A DNA stretch of 37,585 nt. Source: Vulcanimicrobiota bacterium. GTDB lineage: Bacteria; Vulcanimicrobiota; Vulcanimicrobiia; Vulcanimicrobiales; Vulcanimicrobiaceae. Each line of letters starts with the position of its first letter. Position 1 is the first letter of the stretch. The stretch spans positions 1 through 37,585 of the forward strand of contig JACRTZ010000267.1 in NCBI GenBank assembly GCA_014304965.1, in the 5' to 3' direction. The position numbers and the translations under genes were made by a program. The notes below the pieces were generated by a model that was given only the letters and a program-made list of their open reading frames with translations, was not told the DNA's origin and searched no databases. Shown here piece by piece: positions 1 through 7,329 of the stretch.

Positions 1-173
1 GTCTTGCCCAGCGTGGTCTTTCCGCAGCCCGACGGCCCGATAATGACGAACGTCTCGCCGCGACGTACGTCGAACGTGGCGTGTTCGATCGCCGTCGTTC
101 TGCCGTGATTCGTCGGATCGAGGTAATCGACCGCCAGATCCTCGGCAACGACCAGCAGGTTCGAGTCGGCGAT
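1..173 (-). CDS. ABC transporter ATP-binding protein, NitT/TauT type (N-terminal part; runs off window)
   Basis: This is the amino-terminal end of an ATPase that would energise a nitrate/sulfonate/taurine-type importer. The reverse strand encodes a Walker A motif, GPSGCGKT, near the window edge, preceded by the short beta strands usual for this fold. It follows the binding-protein gene directly on the same strand, so the two form one importer; the permease should lie beyond the edge. The start is odd. The last in-frame stop upstream is at 240-242, and between it and Walker A there is no ATG, GTG or TTG. The best-placed candidate is ATC at 171-173, nine bases after a GGAG; CTG at 156-158 is the alternative. 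The family call is firm and the start is uncertain. Confidence 0.8.
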   Translation of the reverse strand, partial: MADSNLLVVAEDLAVDYLDPTNHGRTTAIEHATFDVRRGETFVIIGPSGCGKTTLGK

Positions 174-177
174 CGGC

Positions 178-1158
178 TTAGTCTCCGGCGCCTTTGAGCA
201 TCGGCAGTTCGATCTCGCGAATGGTGGCCGGCACCTTTTTCAGCATCCCGATCTCTTTCATGAACGCCGCGGTGCGCAGAAACGCGTGCGGGGTCATGTC
301 GTACGACACGTCGCGCTCGGTGATCCACCCCTTGAACTTCGACGCGGGTGTTTTTCCGTCGGTGTCCTTCGAGAGCAATTCCGCCGCCTGATCGGGGCGG
401 TTTTTCAGCATGTCGGTTGCGGCGCGCATTTCCGTAAAGATCGCGCTGACCACTTTTGGATATTCCTTGGCGAAGCTCTCCGTCGTGTAGACGCTGTTGA
501 ACGTACTGCGGCCGAAGGCGAGGAAGCTGCGGAAGACGACGTGCCCGCCGGCTGCGACCTCTTGCTCTTGGAAGGGCGGCGCGCTCATGTGTAGCTCGAG
601 TTGCTTTGCGGCCATCGCCTGCACGCCGAGCGGATGCTGGATCGGCAGGATGTTCGTGTCGAATTTGTGCGCGTCGCCAAACATTTCTTGCGCAGCCTTG
701 CGCAGCGCAACCGCTTGGACCGAGTCGGGCGAAGGCATGCCGATTTTCGCGCCCGGCGGGATGTCTTTGAGCGTCTTGATGTTCGGTTCGTCGGCGCGGG
801 CGACCATCCAGAGGTTCATCACGTTCATCGGCGCGATCAGCTTGTAACCGACGCCGCGGTCCCAGCCGATCAGAAACGGCCCGTTTCCGCCGGCGCCGAT
901 CTGGATCTGCCCGGCGATGATGCCGTCGCGGATCGCGTCGCCGTTGGTCAGCACGCGCCAATCGAATTTCGTGCCGGGAAAGCGCTTCTCGAGAACGCCT
1001 TGCTGCTTCATGACGATGAGGGTCGCGTAGCCGATGCCGGGCTGATAGGCGATCAACACCGTGGGCGGAGCGTCCGAGGCGGCCGGCGCGGCGGCGCATA
1101 CCGTGACGGCGAGCAGTGCGGCTGCTGCGAGCGAAACGAAGACGCGGTGGAATAACAT
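178..1158 (-). CDS. NitT/TauT (SsuA-like) ABC transporter substrate-binding protein
   Basis: This is a periplasmic or surface-exposed solute receptor of 326 residues. The chosen ATG at 1158 is preceded by GGAGAA about eight bases upstream and opens with a basic residue and a hydrophobic stretch to about residue 25, a typical signal peptide; the longer upstream frame has no such features. After it comes the family pattern: an early strand with a GIGYATLIVMKQQGVLEK helix, then a region near IAGQIQIGAGGNGPFLIGWD, as in SsuA/TauA/NMT1-like proteins. The ATPase gene follows at once on the same strand. The ligand cannot be read from sequence; the divergent TauD-type dioxygenase suggests a sulfonate or other small organic anion, which is inference. 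Confidence 0.85.
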   Translation of the reverse strand: MLFHRVFVSLAAAALLAVTVCAAAPAASDAPPTVLIAYQPGIGYATLIVMKQQGVLEKRFPGTKFDWRVLTNGDAIRDGIIAGQIQIGAGGNGPFLIGWDRGVGYKLIAPMNVMNLWMVARADEPNIKTLKDIPPGAKIGMPSPDSVQAVALRKAAQEMFGDAHKFDTNILPIQHPLGVQAMAAKQLELHMSAPPFQEQEVAAGGHVVFRSFLAFGRSTFNSVYTTESFAKEYPKVVSAIFTEMRAATDMLKNRPDQAAELLSKDTDGKTPASKFKGWITERDVSYDMTPHAFLRTAAFMKEIGMLKKVPATIREIELPMLKGAGD

Positions 1159-1225
1159 CAAGTCATTTCTCCAACGAACGCGATGGCGAGAGAGGATTAT
1201 TCCGGGGAGTGCGAAGGCCTCCCCC

Positions 1226-2224
1226 ATGGCTTCGATTCTGACGGAAGCGGTGGACGGTCCGGTCGCGTGGAGCGGCCGCGACCTCGCGCCGGACGAATCG
1301 TGGACGTACCGCCTCGGCGCTGCCGACGTCGAGGACATGGAAGCGGCGCTGGCCGTCGCGCGCGGGCGGCGCCCCATCGTCGAAGCCGTGACGCGCGAAG
1401 ATTTCCCGCTCGGCACCCTCGGCGCGCGGCTCGGCCGCGTCGGCGAGCAACTCGAGACCGGTCGCGGAATGTACGTTTTGCGTGGGATTCCGGCCGAGCG
1501 CTGGGGAGCGCTCGAAACGGCGCGAGCGATGTGGGGCATCGGGACGTATCTCGGGCACGCGATTCCACAGAACGCGCGCGGCGACTTGGTCGGGCACGTG
1601 CGCGACGAGGGTAAGGTTTTGAGCGATCCGCAAGCGCGCGGCTACCAGACGCGTGCCGCGCAAAGTCTGCACGTGGACCGTTGTGACGTCGTCGGGTTGC
1701 TTTGCGTCAACAAAGCGCGCTCGGGCGGGATCAGCAGAGTCGTCAGTTCGGTGCGCGTGCACAACGAGCTGCTCGCGCGCGCCCCCTGGCACCTCGGGAT
1801 GCTCTACACACCTTTTGCGATCGATCTGCGAGGCGAAGAGCGCGCGGGCGAGCCGCCGGTGTATTATCGTCCCATCTTCAGTTATCACGACGGCGCGCTC
1901 AGCTGCGGCGCCAACGCGACGTACATTCGGTCCGGACAAGAACGGGTCGGCCGGCCGCTCAACGCCGCGCAATCCGAAGCGCTCGACGCGTTCTACGAAA
2001 CCTGCGAAGAGCACACGCTCTCGATGGATCTCGAGCCGGGCGATTTTCAGTTGCTGAACAGTTACGTGACCTTGCACGATCGGACGGGCTACGACGATTA
2101 CGACGAGCCCGAGCGCAAGCGTCACATGCTTCGGCTCTGGCTCGAAGTTCCGAATCGCCGGCCGCTCGCGCCGGATTTCGGCACGTACGACTTCGCCGCC
2201 GGGCGCGTCGTCGGCATTCGGTAG
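1226..2224 (+). CDS. TauD/TfdA-family Fe(II)/2-oxoglutarate dioxygenase
   Basis: A 332-residue member of the TauD/TfdA family, which hydroxylates small organic substrates using Fe(II), O2 and 2-oxoglutarate. The iron-binding facial triad is visible as H149-x-D151 (SLHVDRCD) and H284 (TLHDRTGY), with R303 in HMLRLWLEV as the 2-oxoglutarate-binding arginine. The ATG at 1226 follows a GAAGG about nine bases upstream and gives the normal family length; the frame is open further upstream but there it lies across the divergent binding-protein gene. It is head-to-head with the ABC importer (67-base gap) and is followed after eight bases by a hydroxyacid dehydrogenase. That suggests uptake, oxygenation and then redox processing of one substrate. 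The substrate is unknown; it need not be taurine. Confidence 0.82.
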   Translation: MASILTEAVDGPVAWSGRDLAPDESWTYRLGAADVEDMEAALAVARGRRPIVEAVTREDFPLGTLGARLGRVGEQLETGRGMYVLRGIPAERWGALETARAMWGIGTYLGHAIPQNARGDLVGHVRDEGKVLSDPQARGYQTRAAQSLHVDRCDVVGLLCVNKARSGGISRVVSSVRVHNELLARAPWHLGMLYTPFAIDLRGEERAGEPPVYYRPIFSYHDGALSCGANATYIRSGQERVGRPLNAAQSEALDAFYETCEEHTLSMDLEPGDFQLLNSYVTLHDRTGYDDYDEPERKRHMLRLWLEVPNRRPLAPDFGTYDFAAGRVVGIR

Positions 2225-2232
2225 GTGCGGTC

Positions 2233-3246
2233 GTGAAAGTCGTGTACACCGATCCGCGCTGGGCGATCGGCCCCGACGGCACGCTCGATCCGGCGCGGGG
2301 GGATATCGAACGTGAGGTGTACTCCGATGCGATCGAGCTCGATTTAGGGGCGTACCAAAACGGACGCTTTGCGACCGAGGGTGCGCCGCTGCTCGAGCGC
2401 TTGCGGGGCGCCGACGCGGTGCTCGTCCTGCGCACCGTGATTACGCCCGACGTGATGGACGTGCTCGCGCCGACCTGCAAAGTGATCGGCCGTCAAGGCG
2501 TCGGTTTCGACAATTTCGATCTGCCCGAACTCGCGCGGCGCGGGATCTACGCTTTCAACGTTCCGGACTACTGTTCGGCCGAAGTGAGCGACCACGCCCT
2601 CGCGCTGACGCTCGCCCTCGAACGCAAGATCGTCGCGCAGAATGCCGCGGTCAAAGCGGGCCGCTGGAGTCCGACCGGTTCGGGTCGCCCGCGGCGGCTC
2701 GGCGCCTTGACGTTCGGGATCGTCGGCTTCGGCCGGATCGGTGCGGCCACGGCGCGCAAGGCCGCCGCTTTTTACGGAAGCGTGCTGGCGTTCGATCCGT
2801 TCGTCAGCGCGGACGCGATGGCGGGGCTCGGCGTTGCGAAAGCGGCGACGCTGGAAGTGTTGATGGAACGGAGCGACGTCGTCAGCGTGCACGCGCCGCT
2901 CGACGAGCGCACCCGCAACCTGATCGGACGCGCCGCGCTCGCTCGCGCGAAAGACGGCGCGCTGCTGATCAATACCGCGCGCGGCGGCTTGGTCGACCCC
3001 CAAGCGGTCCTCGCCGCGCTCGAAAGCGGCCGGCTTGCCGGCTACGGCTCCGACGTCTTTTCACCGGAAGATCCGAACGAGCATCCGGTCAATCGCGCGC
3101 TGCTCGCGTTCGACAACACCATCGTCAGCGCGCACTGCGCGTTCTTGTCGAACGAATCTGAGCGCAGCGTGCGCCGCCGCGCGGCCGAGGAAATCCGGCA
3201 CGTGCTGGACGCGGGCGAACCTCCGCGTTTCGGCCGCCTCGCGTAG
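2233..3246 (+). CDS. NAD-dependent D-2-hydroxyacid dehydrogenase (SerA/CtBP-like)
   Basis: A 337-residue D-isomer-specific 2-hydroxyacid dehydrogenase, interconverting a 2-oxoacid and a D-2-hydroxyacid with NAD(H). The nucleotide-binding glycines are G165-x-G167-x2-G170 (GFGRIG). The catalytic set is present: R250 (NTARGG), E279 (FSPED) and H301 (SAHCAF). GTG at 2233 is chosen because it lies eight bases after the dioxygenase stop and opens directly into the catalytic-domain strand KVVYTDPRW; the longer open frame runs through the dioxygenase gene in another frame. Length and spacing resemble CtBP/phosphoglycerate-dehydrogenase-like enzymes without the regulatory ACT domain. Probably co-transcribed with the dioxygenase. 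The substrate is not evident. Confidence 0.85.
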   Translation: MKVVYTDPRWAIGPDGTLDPARGDIEREVYSDAIELDLGAYQNGRFATEGAPLLERLRGADAVLVLRTVITPDVMDVLAPTCKVIGRQGVGFDNFDLPELARRGIYAFNVPDYCSAEVSDHALALTLALERKIVAQNAAVKAGRWSPTGSGRPRRLGALTFGIVGFGRIGAATARKAAAFYGSVLAFDPFVSADAMAGLGVAKAATLEVLMERSDVVSVHAPLDERTRNLIGRAALARAKDGALLINTARGGLVDPQAVLAALESGRLAGYGSDVFSPEDPNEHPVNRALLAFDNTIVSAHCAFLSNESERSVRRRAAEEIRHVLDAGEPPRFGRLA

Positions 3247-3253
3247 AGGCTCC

Positions 3254-3520
3254 TCAGGCGAGCGCCGCCGCGACCTGTGTGCGCAGTGCCGCGAGCGAGG
3301 GATCCAAATCGCCGGCGGCCGCCAGCGCTTCGAGCGCGGCGAGCACGCTCGCTGCTTCGGACCGCTCCAGCAGGAGCGCGATCTTGTTCGCAAGCGCGGA
3401 ATCGAGCCGCTCGATCGCGCGCTTTGCCATATTCGCCTGCCCGAACGAATAGGCGTGGTGGCTCGCGTTGCCAAGCAGTTTCAATTCTGAGTCGAGCCAG
3501 GTGCGGTAGTCGGACAGCAT
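3254..3520 (-). CDS. Small helical hypothetical protein
   Basis: An 88-residue protein that I do not recognise. It is alanine- and leucine-rich, predicted almost fully helical, with a polar amino end (LSDYRTWLDSELKLLG) and an Ala/Leu-rich carboxyl half. It has no signal peptide or membrane helix. It ends seven bases from the hydroxyacid dehydrogenase on the opposite strand. Its start codon is back-to-back with the longest start of the Rieske gene (3521), so the two would be transcribed divergently with no intergenic space unless the Rieske protein starts later. The composition looks protein-like, but the case for a real gene rests on that and on filling an otherwise empty gap. Confidence 0.5.
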   Translation of the reverse strand: MLSDYRTWLDSELKLLGNASHHAYSFGQANMAKRAIERLDSALANKIALLLERSEAASVLAALEALAAAGDLDPSLAALRTQVAAALA

Positions 3521-3913
3521 GTGACGGCCTCAAAGCGCTGGGAAGGGCAATCTTCGGCATGGCGAACGGCTGTCGCTGCCGTGCCGAACTTTCTGCCCGT
3601 CGCGACCATCGGCGAAATCCCGCCGGGATCGTCTCGCATCTTCGTGGTGGATCGCCGCGAGATCGCGGTTTTTAACGTGGGCGGCTCGTTGTATGCTATC
3701 GACAACGTCTGTCCGCACCAAGGCGGCCCGCTCGGCGAAGGCTGGCTCGACGGAACGCTGGTCAGTTGTCCGTGGCATGGCTGGTGCTTCGACGTTCGCA
3801 CGGGCAAGATGACGCTCGGAGACTTCGCGATGGTGGACCGGTTCGCGGTACGCCTGGAAGGTGAGACGGTTTACGTGGCGTCCGAACCGCTTCGCGACGA
3901 AGGCTCGCAATGA
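3521..3913 (+). CDS. Rieske [2Fe-2S] ferredoxin-like protein
   Basis: A small Rieske protein (130 residues from GTG 3521) that carries electrons, usually to an oxygenase or as a NirD-like subunit. The cluster ligands are C64-x-H66 (CPHQGG) and C83-x2-H86 (CPWHGW), with 16 residues between. GTG at 3581 would give a 110-residue protein beginning VPNFLPVAT, closer to the usual length of free-standing Rieske ferredoxins, and would leave room for the divergent gene; neither start has a convincing ribosome site. The 3' end overlaps the convergent isomerase gene by 43 bases. No oxygenase partner lies next to it; the dioxygenase at 1226 does not need one. Confidence 0.85.
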   Translation: MTASKRWEGQSSAWRTAVAAVPNFLPVATIGEIPPGSSRIFVVDRREIAVFNVGGSLYAIDNVCPHQGGPLGEGWLDGTLVSCPWHGWCFDVRTGKMTLGDFAMVDRFAVRLEGETVYVASEPLRDEGSQ

Positions 3914-4935
3914 AGCGCTTCGCGTAACCTCGCGATCTTGCGGCAGCCGCTTGCGAACATCGCGATACGCAAACCCGCTATCGTATCTTCGAGCACCTCG
4001 ACGACCGCCTCGGCGGATTTCGTCGCGGGCGCAAGGAGCGGCAGCGCGATGCCGGCCGCATTCGCGCCCAGTGCAAGCGCTTTCGCCACGTCCACGCCGG
4101 AGCGAACGCCGCCGCTTGCGATAATGCACGCCGCCGGAAACGCGGCGCGTAACGCCGCGGTCGCTTCGACCGTCGGATAACCCCAGCCAGCGAACGTCTC
4201 CGCAAGCGCTTCGCGCCGCGGATCACCCGCGCGCTTGCCCTCGACGCGCGCCCACGACGTCCCGCCCGCGCCCGCAACGTCAATGGCCGCAACGCCGGCT
4301 TCGAGGAGACGTGCCGCGGTCGAAACGGCGATGCCCGAACCGACGCTCTTCGCGATCACCGGCTTGCCGAGGTTCGCGCAGAGCGACGCGATCTTCGCGA
4401 GCAATCCGCGGAAATCGGTGTCGCCGTGCAGCTGCAGCGCTTCTTGCAACGGATTGAGATGCAGGTAGAGCCCGTCGGCGCGAATGTCGGCGACCGCGCG
4501 GCGCGCGTCGTCCACCGTAACGCCGTAATTGAATTGCACGGCGCCGAGGTTCGCGAACAGCATGACGGTCGGCGCGACCGCGCGCACGTCGTACGAATCG
4601 AGCAGCGCTTCGTTTTCTAGCGCTGCGCGCTGGCTGCCGAGCGCAAGCGCAACGCCCGTGCGTTCGGCGCCGATCGCGAGATTGCGATTGATCTCGCGTG
4701 CGCGATCCGTTCCTCCCGTCATGGACGAAATGACGATCGGCGCGCGCAGAGCACGCCCGAGCAGCGTCGTGCTTGCGTCCACGTCCGCCAGCGCACATTC
4801 GGGCAAGGCTTCGTGCCGCAGCCGAACTTTCGAAAAGCCGGCATCGAGACCCGAGGCGACGTCGTCTTCGAGACAGATGTCCAGATGACGCGACTTGCGC
4901 GCCTCGGTTTCGCTCGCGGGCGTTTGTTCCGCCAT
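3871..4935 (-). CDS. fni: Type 2 isopentenyl-diphosphate delta-isomerase
   Basis: FMN- and NAD(P)H-dependent isomerase of 354 residues that interconverts isopentenyl and dimethylallyl diphosphate in isoprenoid synthesis. Family features are clear: the amino end RHLDICLEDDV, the FMN-site SMTGGT near residue 70, and a carboxyl TIM-barrel phosphate-binding segment IIASGGVRSGVDVAKALALG. The length matches the family (about 340-360). ATG at 4935 lies 49 bases from the divergent HTH gene. The carboxyl end overlaps the Rieske gene by 43 bases on the other strand. No other isoprenoid gene is in the window. The type 2 enzyme is unrelated to the Nudix-type Idi, so the symbol fni is used. Confidence 0.93.
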   Translation of the reverse strand: MAEQTPASETEARKSRHLDICLEDDVASGLDAGFSKVRLRHEALPECALADVDASTTLLGRALRAPIVISSMTGGTDRAREINRNLAIGAERTGVALALGSQRAALENEALLDSYDVRAVAPTVMLFANLGAVQFNYGVTVDDARRAVADIRADGLYLHLNPLQEALQLHGDTDFRGLLAKIASLCANLGKPVIAKSVGSGIAVSTAARLLEAGVAAIDVAGAGGTSWARVEGKRAGDPRREALAETFAGWGYPTVEATAALRAAFPAACIIASGGVRSGVDVAKALALGANAAGIALPLLAPATKSAEAVVEVLEDTIAGLRIAMFASGCRKIARLREALHCEPSSRSGSDAT

Positions 4936-4961
4936 CGGAGAAGCGTCCGCGCCGGTTGCTC

Positions 4962-4975
4962 GGAATTCCTAGGAA
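4962..4975. promoter_or_regulatory. Overlapping palindromes in the fni/HTH divergent leader (possible operator)
   Basis: Within the 49-base divergent gap lie GGAATTCC (4962-4969) and TTCCTAGGAA (4966-4975), both perfect palindromes that share four bases. The second overlaps the AGGA that serves as ribosome site for the HTH gene starting at 4985. A small HTH protein often represses its own promoter, so this is a reasonable candidate operator. This is inference from position and symmetry only. Confidence 0.3.
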
Positions 4976-4984
4976 AGTTGCGAT

Positions 4985-5491
4985 ATGGACGATTCGAACG
5001 CCGCGTGGGACGGCCAATCGGGAACGGGCGGCGGCCCGGCGGTCGGTGCGGCGTTGCGGCGTCTGGCCGAAGAGCGCACGTTGGATGCGGTTAAGCTGAG
5101 CGCCGCTGCCGGTCTTTCCGCCGGGCAGCTCGAGCGCGTCTTCGCGGGCTCCGAGCGCCTAACCGTCTCGCAGCTCGCGCGTTTCGCGCAAGCGTTGAAG
5201 CTTCGCGCGGTTGAGTTTCTGCAACAAGCCGGATTCTTGTCGCTCGAGGTGTATGCGCTGGGGCTCGATCCGCTATATTTTTTGCCGCAAGGCCAAATCC
5301 GAAAAGACGCGCGCATCTACATGCGCGAAATCAACCCCCGCCACGCGGTCCCCGAACGCGACATGCTGGGGCGCAATCCGGCGTTGAAGGCCCTCTCGAG
5401 CGACGAGGTCCTCGACCCGCTCGGCCGGCTGGAAATCGAGCTCGCATACCTCTTGCGCGCCGCGGTACAGAATACGGGAGGCCGCTTGTAG
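4985..5491 (+). CDS. Cro/C1-type helix-turn-helix regulator
   Basis: A 168-residue putative transcription factor. Residues about 20-75 carry an XRE-like helix-turn-helix: ALRRLAEERTLDAVKLSAAA, then a turn (GLSAGQLERVF) and a third helix around LTVSQLARFAQALKL. The rest, from about residue 85, is a less conserved carboxyl region I cannot assign; it holds LDPLYFLPQG and a helical tail. ATG 4985 has AGGA about ten bases upstream. It is divergent from fni across a palindromic 49-base leader. Autoregulation is plausible; regulation of fni would be a guess. There is no sign of a toxin-antitoxin or phage context. Confidence 0.65.
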   Translation: MDDSNAAWDGQSGTGGGPAVGAALRRLAEERTLDAVKLSAAAGLSAGQLERVFAGSERLTVSQLARFAQALKLRAVEFLQQAGFLSLEVYALGLDPLYFLPQGQIRKDARIYMREINPRHAVPERDMLGRNPALKALSSDEVLDPLGRLEIELAYLLRAAVQNTGGRL

Positions 5492-5539
5492 CGAGCGTTG
5501 CCGGAGGCCACGCCGCCGCGCGGCGGGAACGAAAGCCGC

Positions 5540-6103
5540 ATGCAAGCAGGGATTGAAGGAAAACGGATCGCCGCATTGGTCGGCGACGGCTTTGAAGAAG
5601 CCGAGCTCGCCGAGCCGCGGCGCGCGCTCGAAGAATCGGGCGCGATCGTCACGATCGTCGGCACCGACGAGCGCTCGCGCCAGCGCATTCGCGGAAAGCG
5701 CGGGCTCGACGAAGGTGCGGCCGTCAAGGCCGAAGAGTTGGTTGCCGACTGCACCGCCGAGGATTTCGACGCGCTCTTGATTCCGGGCGGCTGGTCGCCC
5801 GACCGCATTCGCAGCGAACGCGAAGTGCAGCGTTTCGTCAAAGAGTTCGATACCGCGAAGAAGCCGATGTTCTCACTCGGGCACGGCGCGCAAGTGCTGA
5901 TCTCCGCGCAACTTACCCGCGGCCGCACGATGACCGGGTCCAACTCGATCGCCGACGACATCCGCAATGCCGGCGGCTTATATCGCGATCAGCCGACGGT
6001 GCAAGACGGCCATTGGATCACCGCGCGCGGCGGTTCGGACATGATGCTGTTCAATCGCGCGATGATCGAGAAGCTCGCCTCCGCCGTCGGCCAGCCGGCG
6101 TAG
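5540..6103 (+). CDS. DJ-1/PfpI-family protein without the nucleophilic cysteine
   Basis: A 187-residue member of the DJ-1/PfpI (type 1 glutamine amidotransferase-like) superfamily. Family landmarks are the first strand with GDGFEEAEL (conserved Glu near residue 19-20), the ALLIPGGWSPD loop at 78-88, and the nucleophile elbow. That elbow normally reads as Cys-His-Gly, but here it is L113-G114-H115-G116, so glycine replaces the catalytic cysteine while the following histidine is kept. The GRTMTG and GGLYRDQP segments of the family are also present. The ATG at 5540 removes a poorly conserved upstream extension. A protease or glyoxalase/deglycase mechanism is therefore unlikely; the protein may bind a ligand or act as a scaffold. 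It lies six bases upstream of the next gene, probably in one operon. Confidence 0.8.
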   Translation: MQAGIEGKRIAALVGDGFEEAELAEPRRALEESGAIVTIVGTDERSRQRIRGKRGLDEGAAVKAEELVADCTAEDFDALLIPGGWSPDRIRSEREVQRFVKEFDTAKKPMFSLGHGAQVLISAQLTRGRTMTGSNSIADDIRNAGGLYRDQPTVQDGHWITARGGSDMMLFNRAMIEKLASAVGQPA

Positions 6104-6109
6104 CCGGCG

Positions 6110-6727
6110 ATGAGTGCGCCGAACGAGCAAAGCGCGGTTGCGCCCGCGGAGTTGCTGTATGTGTTCGCGGACCGTTTGCTTCCGAAGGGAAATATGCTCA
6201 ACGGCTACGTCGTGCCCGGCACCGATGCGCGCGTCGTGTACAACGACCTCGCCATAGACGTGGTGGTCGCGGCGCTCTGGGGACTGCGCGAGCGCGGCGC
6301 GATCAGGATCGAAAGCAGCGTCAAGAAGGTGCTCTTCGTTTCGCACCACGAGGTGCATCTGACCCGTACGGGCGAGGCGGTCGAAGCCGAGGGGCTTGCC
6401 GCGCTGATGTTTCGCAACATTGGCGATGCAACCGAACTCGGAGCCGTGCTGCTCGCGGTTTTCGGAAGAACTCCGTACGCCCTCCAGGGGATCACTCACC
6501 TTGAGTTCGAGTCCGCGGCGACGCACGGCTACTTGAAAAAGACCGGCAACGACAAAGGCGAGCGCGTTCCCGAAGCCATCGAACGCTTACAGCCGGCCTA
6601 CGACGCATTCGCGGCGGCGTGGAGCGCCTTTCAGAAGAACGAGGCCGAGCTCTTCGACGCCTTGCAGAAGCGAACGAAGACGGCGATTACGATGCTCGCG
6701 CCGCCCGAGAGCAGCGGCAACCAGTAG
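6110..6727 (+). CDS. Hypothetical soluble protein
   Basis: A 205-residue protein that I do not recognise. It starts six bases after the PfpI-like gene, so the two are probably co-transcribed. It has no signal peptide or membrane segment. The amino half looks like an alpha/beta or winged-helix-like domain (AELLYVFADRLLPKG, then VVVAALWGLRERGAIRIES), which could be a small helix-wing module acting on protein or nucleic acid. The last 70 residues are helical and charged. A GPP34-like or winged-helix assignment was considered, but no motif is strong enough. The composition is clearly protein-coding and like its neighbours. Confidence 0.7.
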   Translation: MSAPNEQSAVAPAELLYVFADRLLPKGNMLNGYVVPGTDARVVYNDLAIDVVVAALWGLRERGAIRIESSVKKVLFVSHHEVHLTRTGEAVEAEGLAALMFRNIGDATELGAVLLAVFGRTPYALQGITHLEFESAATHGYLKKTGNDKGERVPEAIERLQPAYDAFAAAWSAFQKNEAELFDALQKRTKTAITMLAPPESSGNQ

Positions 6728-6738
6728 ACTTCGGGGCG

Positions 6739-7329
6739 CTACGCCTCGGGGATCGGGTCGTAACGCGCGAGCGTTTCGCCGAACGCGCGCAGTGCGACGA
6801 AGCCGAGCAGTACGGCGAACGCGAGCGTGCCGAACCAGGGAATGCCGGCGCTCGCGAGACTCGCGATTGCGAAACCCGATAGACCGCCGCCGACGATGTA
6901 CGCTGCGCGAACGAGCCCGTCGCGTAGGGTTGCGGAGAGTCCGACCAGCGCGGCAACGGAAGAACCCGCAAGCACCCAAACGATGGTATCGAGCGACGCA
7001 GCGTGGCGGAACACGACCTCGCCCGTCAGCACGAGCGCGGGGGCTGCGAGCCCGTACGCGATGGCGTTGAGCGCACAGGCGCGCGCCAGCTGGCGGCCAT
7101 ATAACGGAATCGCGAACAGCCAGGTTGATCGGATGTGCAGGGTTGCGGCCGTTGCTGCGGCGGCTAGTGGGAGGGCGGCTAAGAGGAACATCGTCCAGCG
7201 ATCGGCTCCCATCGAAACGAACAGCGCCAATGCGATGAACGCGAGAGCGACGTTGAGGAGCCAGTTCTCGCGTCGCGACGGCCGAAAGTTGCGCAAAGCG
7301 ATCGCGAGCGTGGCGCGCACGCCGTTCAC
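6739..7329 (-). CDS. Multi-pass membrane protein paired with an ABC-ATPase-like protein
   Basis: A 196-residue integral membrane protein with about six predicted hydrophobic helices after a short basic amino end (RNFRPSRREN). Its GTG start at 7329 overlaps the stop of the upstream gene in GTGA, so translation is coupled to the degenerate ABC-ATPase-like protein. The arrangement nucleotide-binding-like protein followed by a membrane protein is that of an ABC-2-type transporter, but this protein is shorter than usual ABC-2 permeases and I see no diagnostic motif. It is the third gene of the pncB operon. A role in moving or sensing a pyridine compound is possible but unproven. Confidence 0.7.
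   Translation of the reverse strand: MNGVRATLAIALRNFRPSRRENWLLNVALAFIALALFVSMGADRWTMFLLAALPLAAAATAATLHIRSTWLFAIPLYGRQLARACALNAIAYGLAAPALVLTGEVVFRHAASLDTIVWVLAGSSVAALVGLSATLRDGLVRAAYIVGGGLSGFAIASLASAGIPWFGTLAFAVLLGFVALRAFGETLARYDPIPEA

Noticed and set aside
1702..2232. Amino-terminal extension of the hydroxyacid dehydrogenase
   Set aside because: It overlaps the dioxygenase in another frame and is Arg/Ala-rich; the catalytic domain begins right after GTG 2233.
6732..6748. CGGGGCG-CTA-CGCCTCG hairpin as a bidirectional terminator between 6727 and 6739
   Set aside because: One G-T pair, a three-base loop and no T-run on either strand; could easily be chance in GC-rich sequence.
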